Assembly: GCF_005869875.1 (NCBI RefSeq)
Contig: NZ_VAWG01000007.1
Coordinates: forward strand, 62,001 to 126,000
Length of the DNA stretch: 64,000 bases
Reading direction: 5' to 3'
Source: Paenibacillus pinistramenti
Lineage (GTDB): Bacteria > Bacillota > Bacilli > Paenibacillales > Paenibacillaceae
Under the pieces are notes generated by a model that saw only the letters and a program-made list of their open reading frames with translations, was not told the origin of the DNA and made no database searches. Every line of letters begins with the position of its first letter. Positions within the stretch are counted from its first letter, which is position 1. The position numbers and the translations under genes were made by a program. Shown here piece by piece: positions 17,306 through 24,502 of this stretch.

Positions 17306-17749
17306 ATGAAACCAGGCAAAACGCTCGTCGTCCGCTCCCTGTTCTCTTTGATCCTGCTCTTATCCGGTTTATGGGTCTTCAATTTGAATGCTCCCGCCGC
17401 CAAGGCGAGCTATTTCGATGATGTATATAATGGGATTAAAAGCTTCTCCGAGGTCCCGGTTCAAATTAACGAGCTCCAGGAAAGCTATGATAAAGCTACC
17501 CAGCAGCTGCAGGATACGCAGAGCACGCTGGAGACTTACCGGCAGCAAAGCGAGGAACTGGCCGCCCAGAATGAACAGCTCTCCGAGCAGAACCGCCAGC
17601 TGGCCGCAACCGTACAGACGCTGGAAGCCGCGAGCGAAGCCCGGGAAGCCACGTCCCATAAGCTCCGTGTGATGCTGTATACGGCACTCGGCCTCTTTGC
17701 CGGGTATTTCGTATTCAAGCGGGTCGTCCGCGTGATGCTGCGCAAGTAA
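17306..17749 (+). CDS. Membrane-anchored coiled-coil protein, function unknown
   Basis: A 147-residue protein I do not recognise by family. It begins with a signal or membrane segment (LFSLILLLSGLWVFNLNAPA), then about 85 residues of heptad-rich, Gln/Glu-rich sequence (QESYDKATQQLQDTQSTLET onward) that should form a coiled coil, and a second membrane segment (LRVMLYTALGLFAGYFVF) with a basic tail. Start ATG 17306 follows GAAAGGAGTG; a longer open frame upstream lacks support. The AIM24 gene begins 38 bases later with its own strong ribosome site, so the two are likely co-transcribed. Confidence 0.7.
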   Translation: MKPGKTLVVRSLFSLILLLSGLWVFNLNAPAAKASYFDDVYNGIKSFSEVPVQINELQESYDKATQQLQDTQSTLETYRQQSEELAAQNEQLSEQNRQLAATVQTLEAASEAREATSHKLRVMLYTALGLFAGYFVFKRVVRVMLRK

Positions 17750-17787
17750 GCAAAGCCAAATAAATTTTCCATTTAGGAGGACAAGCC

Positions 17788-18495
17788 TTGGACATCCGTT
17801 TTGAGACGGACACGCTGCAGGCGTTAGGTGAAGCGGCAACCTTCCGGATCCAGGAAGGCGAAACCGTGCATGTGCTCCACCCCGGCCAAATTATCGCCTA
17901 CCGCGGTCCCTCGGCGGGCCGGGCCGACCGGCTGATGGACGTCAAAGGGATGTACCGCAAGCGGAAGCTGATCCGTGCTGACCTGAAAGGGCCCAGCGAA
18001 TTCATTGCGGCCCTGCCGCCGGGTTACAGCCTGAAGCCTCTGCAGCTGAAAGCCGGGAGCGATCTGCTGTACGACTACAAGCACCTCTTCTACTATACCG
18101 ACGGCGTGACGATGCAGAGCCGGATTCTGAATGTCAAAAATATGCTCATCACCCGCGACGCGGTTAAAATGAAATTCTCCGGCCAGGGGCAGATCGGCCT
18201 GCTGACCGAGGGTCATGTCGTCGAAGCCGGACTCCATCCTGCGGAGCCGCTGTATGTGCAGGCCAGCAGCGTCATCGCTTATCCGGAGAACGCCCGGATG
18301 GAGCTTGCCGTCTACGGCAACCACCTGGCCAGCCAGCATATGAGCTACCACTGGAAAATAACAGGCGAAGGCTCCGTCCTGCTGCAGGCCGGCCGCGAAA
18401 GCAGCCGCAAGCTGGAGGACAACCTCCAGGACGAGAGCTTGTTCAAGCGGATTTTGCGGGAAGTGATTCCGTTCGGGGGCGTGTTTATTAAGTAG
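17788..18495 (+). CDS. AIM24 family protein
   Basis: A 235-residue protein of the AIM24 (formerly DUF124) family, a beta-rich fold with no known enzymatic activity in bacteria. Seen: an N-terminal strand region with GETVHVLHPGQIIAYRGPS, a central block LKPLQLKAGSDLLYDYKHLF, and FSGQGQIGLLTEGHV, a Gly-rich turn typical of the family. The start is TTG at 17788-17790 with AGGAGG 7 bases ahead. It follows the coiled-coil gene, which suggests a joint membrane-associated role (inference). Confidence 0.8.
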   Translation: MDIRFETDTLQALGEAATFRIQEGETVHVLHPGQIIAYRGPSAGRADRLMDVKGMYRKRKLIRADLKGPSEFIAALPPGYSLKPLQLKAGSDLLYDYKHLFYYTDGVTMQSRILNVKNMLITRDAVKMKFSGQGQIGLLTEGHVVEAGLHPAEPLYVQASSVIAYPENARMELAVYGNHLASQHMSYHWKITGEGSVLLQAGRESSRKLEDNLQDESLFKRILREVIPFGGVFIK

Positions 18496-18510
18496 GAACG
18501 GAAGGTAAAC

Positions 18511-18539
18511 GAAGCGAAACGAAGCGAAACGAAGCGAAG
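18511..18539. repeat. Tandem repeat GAAGCGAAAC
   Basis: Nearly three copies of a 10-base unit begin 15 bases past the AIM24 stop codon. Confidence 0.85.
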
Positions 18540-18540
18540 T

Positions 18541-18579
18541 GACCCGGCCTTGGATTGTGATCTTAGGCCGGGTCGTTTA
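18541..18579. terminator. Shared terminator, AIM24 / PP2C
   Basis: GACCCGGCCT pairs perfectly with AGGCCGGGTC across a 14-base loop, with a T-rich tail to the right. Part of one arm doubles as the last codons and stop of the PP2C gene. Confidence 0.75.
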
Positions 18580-19375
18580 ATTTATCTGAATCGGACGGGG
18601 ATTGGGCTTGTTCTTTATTAAGATACTTCCAGCAGACTAAAGTTGCACTGTCGCGCGCGCTTTCTTTTACTAAATGATCAAATATCGAACGTAACCCCGC
18701 CTCTGCATCTTCTCCCTGGACTATGGCGTTATACAAGTTGCGGTAGTCGCTGTAGAACTCATCATCCGTATCTAATACCCCGTCTGTAAGAAGTACGATG
18801 TAATTCGTCCCCTGTCTCAATTGCCTTCTCCCGGCAGTGTAACAAGGTACAGACAAGTCAAAGGTATTCACTTGCCCAACCCACTCATAGAATTGCCTCT
18901 GATTTAACCCATACTGATTAAACTTTGCCAAGTCTGGATGGAATAATAAGGCCATACAATCCCCTATCGAAAACCACCACAAATAGGCTCCCCGCTGAAA
19001 GCAAAATAAGCAGGACGTCTCTCCAGTTAAATTACGGCACTTGTCTTTAAATTCAGCATCCATAACCTTGTTAAGGAAGTAGGGTTCCAGCTCCAGAAAG
19101 GCATTATTAGAATTAAAAATAGAAATCAAGTCATCCTTATTGTCATTAAGCAGCCTAATTATAAGTTCAGCACTTTGTGAACTGTTGTGTGCATCTAACA
19201 GTGCGCAAAATGTCCACGAATTCTCCTCGTTTTGAAGTATAAATAAGGCATCTTCATTTTTCTGGGCGCCGTTAATTGAACTGCCTCCAAAATGACCGAT
19301 GTGTACATTTCCACCAGCTGTAACAGAAACTTCATCCAGAAATGGCTGAACTCTGCCTATCCATTCATATTCCAT
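18563..19375 (-). CDS. PP2C-type protein phosphatase
   Basis: A 270-residue protein with the PP2C order of metal-site motifs: NEDALFI (motif with Asp), LLDAHNSS (in place of DGHG), GETSCLFCFQRG, FSIGDCMALLF (GD motif), LLTDGVLDTD and DSATLVCWK (closing D). It would remove phosphate from Ser/Thr of proteins with Mn or Mg. LLDAHNSS is an unusual version of the DGHGG element, so activity may be altered. It is the first gene of the AT-rich island and stands alone, 107 bases from its neighbour. Confidence 0.75.
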   Translation of the reverse strand: MEYEWIGRVQPFLDEVSVTAGGNVHIGHFGGSSINGAQKNEDALFILQNEENSWTFCALLDAHNSSQSAELIIRLLNDNKDDLISIFNSNNAFLELEPYFLNKVMDAEFKDKCRNLTGETSCLFCFQRGAYLWWFSIGDCMALLFHPDLAKFNQYGLNQRQFYEWVGQVNTFDLSVPCYTAGRRQLRQGTNYIVLLTDGVLDTDDEFYSDYRNLYNAIVQGEDAEAGLRSIFDHLVKESARDSATLVCWKYLNKEQAQSPSDSDKLNDPA

Positions 19376-19482
19376 GGCCCCTGCTCCCCCCGACTTCAGT
19401 CAGCAGATTATATATTTTCTCTTGTGTTTGGGCTGATTCACCCTTTTAGACTTCATCATTATTGATCGTTGAAACTCCTGTT

Positions 19483-20109
19483 TTACAAATTGAATGTTTC
19501 TTTGATCCGCGCTGCAGCTTCTTCCGCACTTAAATTGGTGTTATTAATTCTCAAATAATTTTCTCTTAAAATTTCCCCGGAGTGCGAGTTGAGCCTGTGT
19601 CTTTCCATCGTTTTTCTCAATTCTTGTTCAGATCGTTCAATATCTCGTTTGCTCGGCTTCTGCTCAAGCCGGAAAGGAGTTGAATTACGTGCCAGTCTTT
19701 CGTTAAGGTCAGCTTCTAATTCAACAAAATAAATCTCTGCCCCTTTTGACTCAAAAATATCGCAGGTTTGCTTCACAAAATTCCAATCCTCCTGAAGATC
19801 AAAACCCCAAACATAGGTAAAAATCAGACCATACTGGCTGCTATTTGAAAAAGATTCAAAAAACTCTCTTCGCAAAAGGTTAACCAGCCTCCACGTTTCC
19901 CCTCCAAATCCAAAGAACGGGTGAAACAACTCAATCGACTGGTGATTGTGAAATAATTTTAGCTCAGTGATCTTCGTGAGCTCATGACCCACTGTCATTT
20001 TTCCGACGGCCTGGGGCCCAAATAATAAAATGAATTTGATGTTAATCCCCCCTGGCTTCAAAATTGAGAATTTCCATAACTGCTTTAACAACGATTTCCG
20101 GATGTTCAA
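19483..20109 (-). CDS. Small P-loop kinase-like ATPase
   Basis: Up to 208 residues. Walker A is GPQAVGKMTVG and LFHNHQSIELF follows, as in a group of shikimate/adenylate-kinase-like proteins of unknown substrate. Later, EIYFVELEADLNERLARN and a Lys/Arg-rich lid-like helix fit a nucleotide kinase. The start is uncertain. The best ribosome site, AGGGGGG, is followed by ATTAACATC, with no ATG, GTG or TTG. The longest frame starts at a TTG (20109) inside the hydrolase gene and lacks a ribosome site. Either an ATT/ATC start is used or the start codon is lost. Confidence 0.65.
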   Translation of the reverse strand: MNIRKSLLKQLWKFSILKPGGINIKFILLFGPQAVGKMTVGHELTKITELKLFHNHQSIELFHPFFGFGGETWRLVNLLRREFFESFSNSSQYGLIFTYVWGFDLQEDWNFVKQTCDIFESKGAEIYFVELEADLNERLARNSTPFRLEQKPSKRDIERSEQELRKTMERHRLNSHSGEILRENYLRINNTNLSAEEAAARIKETFNL

Positions 20110-20967
20110 AATGGATATTATGATAGGAATCCTGAGCGATAATCTGTCTGGTATTTGGTGAGAGCTTGGTAAGCTTCTGCTGGCCCTCTTTCCAGGACTC
20201 GTTCATTTTTCCTGCCGTTAAAACGGTAATAGGAATATCCTTATTTATTCCTTGATCTTTTACCATCCTGCAGCTGACTATTATACTCATATATTTCTTA
20301 TACAAAGCTTCATAAGCATTTCTTCTGAAACCGAGAGGCTTAAACGTGAGCGGTAACGATCTATTCCATACCGGACGATTTATAAACCGGGTAATTCCAG
20401 GAATGGAGAACAAATAACCCAGTCTATATGATTTCAAGTACCGGGTATATTCTCGCCGCCATCTTTCATCAATATATTCGGGTAAAAATTGATACTCATT
20501 TGTTGAATCTACCAATATTAAACCCGATACTTCCTTAGGATAGAGTTGGGCAAACAGCCTCATATTTAGACCGCCAAACGAGTGGCCTACAAGGATGTAG
20601 GAAGGTTCAAGATTAAGCTGTTTCAGCAGATCTCTTAAATCCTCCACGATTTCTTTGCTTGTCGCAGATCCTCTATTTTTATAACTCCAACCGTAACCTG
20701 CCCTGTCATAAGCTACTGTAGCAGCATGTTTTGATAACTCAGATTGTATGTGACTCCAGTCTAGTGAACAGCTTCCCAGACCAGAATCAAACACTACTGT
20801 TTGGTCCGCCTCACCTTGAACAACGGCATGCAGCGTATGTTTACCGACTTTAATCCTTTACCTGGGAGGGTCATTTTTTTCAGTTCGCTGATCTCTCTAA
20901 TTCCCTGGTAGATCGACAGCGGAAAGAGCAGTCCCGCAAGGACGCTTCGAACAGTAGGAAGTATCAT
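20042..20967 (-). pseudogene. Alpha/beta hydrolase, frameshifted
   Basis: The main frame (20042-20794 and open further) carries VFDSGLGSCSLDW, VAYDRAGYGWS and the nucleophile elbow VGHSFGG, with a late His in DSYHNIHFEHPE. The expected N-terminus lies in another frame: ATG at 20965-20967 with AAAGGAA ahead reads MILPTVRSVLAGLLFPLS and on to LPGKG. Then a one-base loss near 20850-20860 shifts it; in the second frame KVGKHTLHAVVQGEADQ leads straight into the hydrolase body. Without the shift it would be a hydrolase of about 305 residues with an N-terminal membrane segment. A sequencing error is the other explanation. Confidence 0.75.
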
Positions 20968-21008
20968 TGGATCCGTTCCTTTTATTTGTTATTTTTCAAC
21001 TTAGCTGA

Positions 21009-21344
21009 TTACCAGCTGATATAGCCTGATTTCTTCAAGATTTTATAGGTCATCGGATTTAGCTCCCCAATGCTTTTATTCCGGCGGCTCTCGTGGACGA
21101 TTATATTTTCAATTAATCCATAGGGTCTCATCCCATGCAGAGCTTGAAGGCATATGTTCAGGGTTACTGTCCCTAAAATCTCGCCGTCTTCCTCATACAC
21201 CAGCAGAAAATTTCTAGAGTCGGCTCTGATCAATTCTGTTTGCTCTTCTGAGACATTCATTTTCTTACTGTTTGGAACCAGCATCTTATAAAGCGCAAAT
21301 AACTGCTCCCTATCTCTTCCCTCTGCTTCCCGAATCAACTCCAT
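21009..21344 (-). pseudogene. GNAT acetyltransferase, truncated
   Basis: 111 residues. The N-terminal GNAT half is well kept (REAEGRDREQLFALYKML, FLLVYEEDGEILGTVTLNIC, LIENIIVHESRRNKSIG), including the acetyl-CoA loop region. After RRNKSIG the fold stops: only 19 unrelated-looking residues (ELNPMTYKILKKSGYISW) remain where about 60 are expected. The missing part is the helix and strands that complete the acetyl-CoA site, so the product should be inactive. ATG 21344 has a GGGGTGAGAG ribosome site. Confidence 0.65.
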
Positions 21345-21350
21345 CTACTC

Positions 21351-21885
21351 TCACCCCGCATCCACCTCAAATATCGAATCCACAATAATCGGAAGATTGT
21401 TCCTGACCGATACTAATGGATGGATTTTACTAGAAATTTGAATGAGCTTCCCTTGATCCGTCAGTAAAATATTCAGCCCTGCTCCGTACCTCTGAAGCAG
21501 TCCAATCAGAACCCTTACTTCCAGAGATGATGATTTTCGTTGGGCTGTACTGTCCGAGTTCTTCCAGCGTCTTAACTTCCGGTCGCCCCCGGACCTGACT
21601 CAGAGTCTTCTCGTCATATTCTCTCAGGCTATACCATTTGTCCTCCACCTCTATGCTGAGGTCCACCTCCGGATCGAGCCTGACACAGTATATGAATGAA
21701 CTAATTCTATGTATGCTTTGCGGCAGCAACTCCATCACAGCCCTGGGAGGACGAGCCGTTGCGATGATGATTTTTACTCCTGCCTTAGCCGCCTTCAATA
21801 TTATTTGCGTGCTCCTCTCCGAGACAGCTTTACTGGAGTTCAACAAGGTGCCATCCAAATCCAGAACGCAGGCTTTATAGTTCAC
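21351..21885 (-). pseudogene. HAD-superfamily (Cof-type) hydrolase, frameshifted and deleted
   Basis: The start MNYKACVLDLDGTLLNSS has the catalytic DxD motif and IIIATARPP the second motif. The first frame stops at 21430 after a poor tail. In the next frame, sequence from about 21510 down reads LIGLLQRYGAGLNILLTDQG, typical Cof-type sequence, and ends at a stop at 21351-21353 just before the GNAT start. One extra base, probably in a G run, explains the shift. FIYC joins directly to VRLDPEVDL, and the late GDGxND motif is absent, so internal and C-terminal parts are also lost. Confidence 0.65.
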
Positions 21886-22391
21886 TGGTTCACCCCGTTC
21901 GATTTTTCTAATGCCAATTTTGTACGGTCAGTCAGCCTTATAAGTTTGTGCTTAAAGCAGCCTAGCTTTTGTTCAAAGTCATTTCTCTTGTTCTCAAAAT
22001 CGCTGGTCCATCTGTACATCATCTTTAACATTTGAAGGTCGGGTTTATAGTGGGATTTTTCCAGCCTTAATACTTGTTTTAGAAACCTCGTAAATATTCT
22101 TACTCTTCGCTTCCACAAAGGCGGGTCAAGGAAAATGATTGTATCAGCCATATCATATAGAAATTGATACGAACCTCTGTCCGTTCCTTCAAAAATCCAC
22201 TGTCCGGTACGGTCGATCCCTTTAATCACTTCCGCAAGTTCTGCCGGAGTGCGTTTCCTTCTTCCTTCAGCCGTCTGATAGTGAACAAGGCAATCAAGCT
22301 CGTACCAAGGCAGGCCCAACTGCTCTGACAAACATTTTGCAAGTGTAGTTTTGCCGCTGGCGACAATTCCGACGATGAAGATTTTGTTCAT
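21882..22391 (-). CDS. Adenylate-kinase-like P-loop protein (FlaR-type)
   Basis: A 169-residue protein with Walker A IVGIVASGKTTLAKCLSEQ at the N-end, YELDCLVH (acidic metal-site position) and QWIFEGTDRGSYQFLYDMAD, then IIFLDPPLWKRRVRIFTRFL. This set matches the group often labelled topology modulation or FlaR-like, which are probably small nucleotide kinases of unknown substrate. The gene appears intact and overlaps the HAD start by 4 bases (ATGA). Confidence 0.75.
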   Translation of the reverse strand: MNKIFIVGIVASGKTTLAKCLSEQLGLPWYELDCLVHYQTAEGRRKRTPAELAEVIKGIDRTGQWIFEGTDRGSYQFLYDMADTIIFLDPPLWKRRVRIFTRFLKQVLRLEKSHYKPDLQMLKMMYRWTSDFENKRNDFEQKLGCFKHKLIRLTDRTKLALEKSNGVNQ

Positions 22392-22423
22392 ATGGCTTTC
22401 GTGTCTCCATTCATCCTTCTAAT

Positions 22424-22516
22424 TCAGTTATGTTCTTGATAATAGTATTCGAGCCCGTGCTTATCGCCAAGGCAAAAAATGTGATTCCCTTCCCGCTTAA
22501 AATCTCCCAAACTATC
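22424..22516 (-). pseudogene. Possible coding relic in gap
   Basis: In frame directly after the GNAT stop (22517-22519), 30 codons read on to a TGA at 22424. They give a protein-like string ending HIFCLGDKHGLEYYYQEHN. It has no convincing start or ribosome site. It may be the C-terminal remnant of a lost gene; I do not recognise which. Confidence 0.25.
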
Positions 22517-23104
22517 TTAGCCTTGGCTCCCGTCTTGAAAGCAAGCTATGAAGTCACTCCTTAAGATGGAATACAATTTCTGGTCTAGGAACTGCCCCTT
22601 AATCTTTAATTGCTTTCTTAGTAAGCCTTCAAACTGCATTCCGAGCTTCTCCATAACCTTAAAAGATCCAGGATTATTATAATTACATCTCGCTTCAATG
22701 CGGTTTAAACCAAGCTCCATAAATCCATATTCTATAATCATTTTTGTGGCTTCTGTAATAATTCCTTGGCTCCAGTAATCGCTTGAGAGCACATAACCAA
22801 GCTCAGCCTTCTCGTGTTCTTGGTCAATTTTAATTAAGCCTGTTCTTCCGATTAATCTCCCCGTCGACTTATGTATAATTCCCCAGTGAAAAGCCTCCCT
22901 TTTCCGATACTTTTCTAAAACACCTTGAATATAATTGATAGAATCTTCTATAACAGTATGTCTAGCCCATATTGTTTGAGCGGTAACCTCTGCATTTGAA
23001 GCAACACGAAAATAATCTTCAGCATCAGCTAGTGAAAGCTTCCTGAGCAATAACCTATCCGTTTCGAAATTAGGAGATTGATAGAATAACTTCTCTATTT
23101 CCAT
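22517..23104 (-). CDS. GNAT acetyltransferase, RimJ/RimL type
   Basis: A 195-residue acetyltransferase. It opens with FETDRLLLRKLSLADAEDYF, the usual start of ribosomal-protein-alanine-type GNATs. LGYVLSSDYWSQGIITEATK holds the acetyl-CoA binding loop, and IEARCNYNNPGSFKVMEKLG gives the conserved Asn and the last helix. The gene seems complete. It probably acetylates an N-terminus or amino group of a protein or small molecule; the substrate cannot be told. Confidence 0.82.
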   Translation of the reverse strand: MEIEKLFYQSPNFETDRLLLRKLSLADAEDYFRVASNAEVTAQTIWARHTVIEDSINYIQGVLEKYRKREAFHWGIIHKSTGRLIGRTGLIKIDQEHEKAELGYVLSSDYWSQGIITEATKMIIEYGFMELGLNRIEARCNYNNPGSFKVMEKLGMQFEGLLRKQLKIKGQFLDQKLYSILRSDFIACFQDGSQG

Positions 23105-23186
23105 GATTAATCATCCTCGTTATATATTTGAGTTGGTGCTAATTGTTACGCTTATAATCCAACAGGATGAGGCTGTCAAAGCCCAC

Positions 23187-23792
23187 TTACAGTTTCAAAT
23201 GTTCTATGTCCGCGAAGCCTTCAAGCATAAAGAGTCCATTTTTATATTGAAGTTTGGTAATGGAGCATTCAGAGACTAAACTGCTTTGGTTATCGACAAA
23301 ATTTGGATGAAATTCATTTAATACACGCTGAGAACAAGAATTCACCAGGTAATCGGTTATTAATCCCCCGTGGGTAACCATCACAATATTACTGCCTGGG
23401 GAAGAGTCATCTCCTATTTCCTTTAATAATAATGAGAGTCTTTCAGATGCCTGTCTTGCTGAATCTCCCACTGGCGGTAAATAGTCAGGCTCATGCGTAC
23501 ACCTCTCCCACATTTCTACGAACTCTTCAAAGGTTTGACCAGGCAAGTCTCCCCAGTTTGCGCGTTCTCGTAATCGGTTATCAATTCTTATTGTTGATCC
23601 TGATTGCAGAGCAATATATTGTGCGGTCTCCACCGCTCTTCGGAGCGGGCTTGAAAGGATTTCTGCAACATGTATTCTTGAAAAATAATGCGCTGTTAAT
23701 TGTGCTTGTCTGATCCCTTCCGGAGTGATCGAAACATCGCCCACTACTTTTTCTTTTATTCCATGTCTAACCAGAAAAATGTGTACACTCAT
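23187..23792 (-). CDS. Histidine phosphatase family protein
   Basis: A 201-residue phosphoglycerate-mutase-like phosphatase. FLVRHGIKE holds the catalytic RHG, SSPLRRAVETAQ the second arginine site, LRERANWGD the acid region and MVTHGGLI the second histidine. All core residues are present, so it should be active. The substrate is unknown; family members act on small phosphoesters or nucleotides. It belongs to the AT-rich island and stands alone. Confidence 0.85.
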   Translation of the reverse strand: MSVHIFLVRHGIKEKVVGDVSITPEGIRQAQLTAHYFSRIHVAEILSSPLRRAVETAQYIALQSGSTIRIDNRLRERANWGDLPGQTFEEFVEMWERCTHEPDYLPPVGDSARQASERLSLLLKEIGDDSSPGSNIVMVTHGGLITDYLVNSCSQRVLNEFHPNFVDNQSSLVSECSITKLQYKNGLFMLEGFADIEHLKL

Positions 23793-23862
23793 GCGTGAGG
23801 TCCTCCAATATTCTACGAGTACACTACTTTTAAATACCTAAAAGAATATTTTTAATACTGGT

Positions 23863-24217
23863 TCATATGTCGCAGTCTCGCTGTTTTTTAGCTCTCATCA
23901 TAATCTCCCAAACAATTGGAGTTTTGGCCTCCACGTAGAGTTCTCTTTGATCCCTGTATTGATCTGCTAATTCAATCTTGGCCTCGGCATACCGGTCTCT
24001 ATCGTCTTTATGGGTCCTTAAATAATCGCGAAACAGTAAATGGAATTGTTCAGACCAGCTGCCTGTTTGCCTTACATGAATATGGGTTCTTCTCATCCCG
24101 GACGTTTCTCTGAAATACCTTTTGGTAAGGTGTGATCAAAATTGGGGTTCGCAGAACCTTAAAAATATTCGGCCAATTTTCGTTGTAAGGCTCAATAATC
24201 ACTGGATCCTTCACCAC
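23863..24217 (-). pseudogene. GrpB family protein, deleted and frameshifted
   Basis: From a possible GTG start near 24217 the frame reads VIIEPYNENWPNIFKVLR, the well-known GrpB opening. It then runs into unrelated sequence. In the adjacent frame KRYFRETSGMRRTHIHVRQT leads into GSWSEQFHLLFRDYLRTH and ends at 23863, matching the middle and end of GrpB. The stretch between, with the HVGSTSVPG-type motif, is missing, and a frameshift separates the halves. No functional product is expected. Confidence 0.75.
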
Positions 24218-24502
24218 AATTACCGCAATTCTTGAATTTAGTTTAAGGATAGCTCTTCGGTTCTTCATCCATTTAAAAATGTGTCGGCTGTACAATCGGC
24301 TTGGATGGGGGTTATCCCTTCAAGTAAAGAGGACAAAAAACCCACCTTCGGCGCGGAAACCTTGGGGTGGGTCTTTACTTTCTCTTGTTGTTATTTTCGA
24401 AGGGAAACCACGCCCACCCAAGATTCAATTACACTTCCTCATTCTACCATATTATCCCATCCTAATATAGAACGAATGTTCGAATCTGAGTGATAGATTT
24501 TC
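24218..24502. other. Intergenic region with terminator
   Basis: About 285 bases without a supported gene. The only clear element is the hairpin at 24334-24376. The rest marks the edge between the AT-rich island and GC-richer sequence. Confidence 0.5.
24334..24376. terminator. Terminator-like hairpin at island edge
   Basis: ACCCACC pairs with GGTGGGT across 19 bases. The minus strand then has six T; the plus strand has a T-rich tail. Confidence 0.65.

Noticed and set aside
18563..24300. Integron cassette array or defence island
   Set aside because: No integrase, no convincing attC-like hairpins between genes, and no nuclease or known defence gene; the enzymes are common single-gene types.
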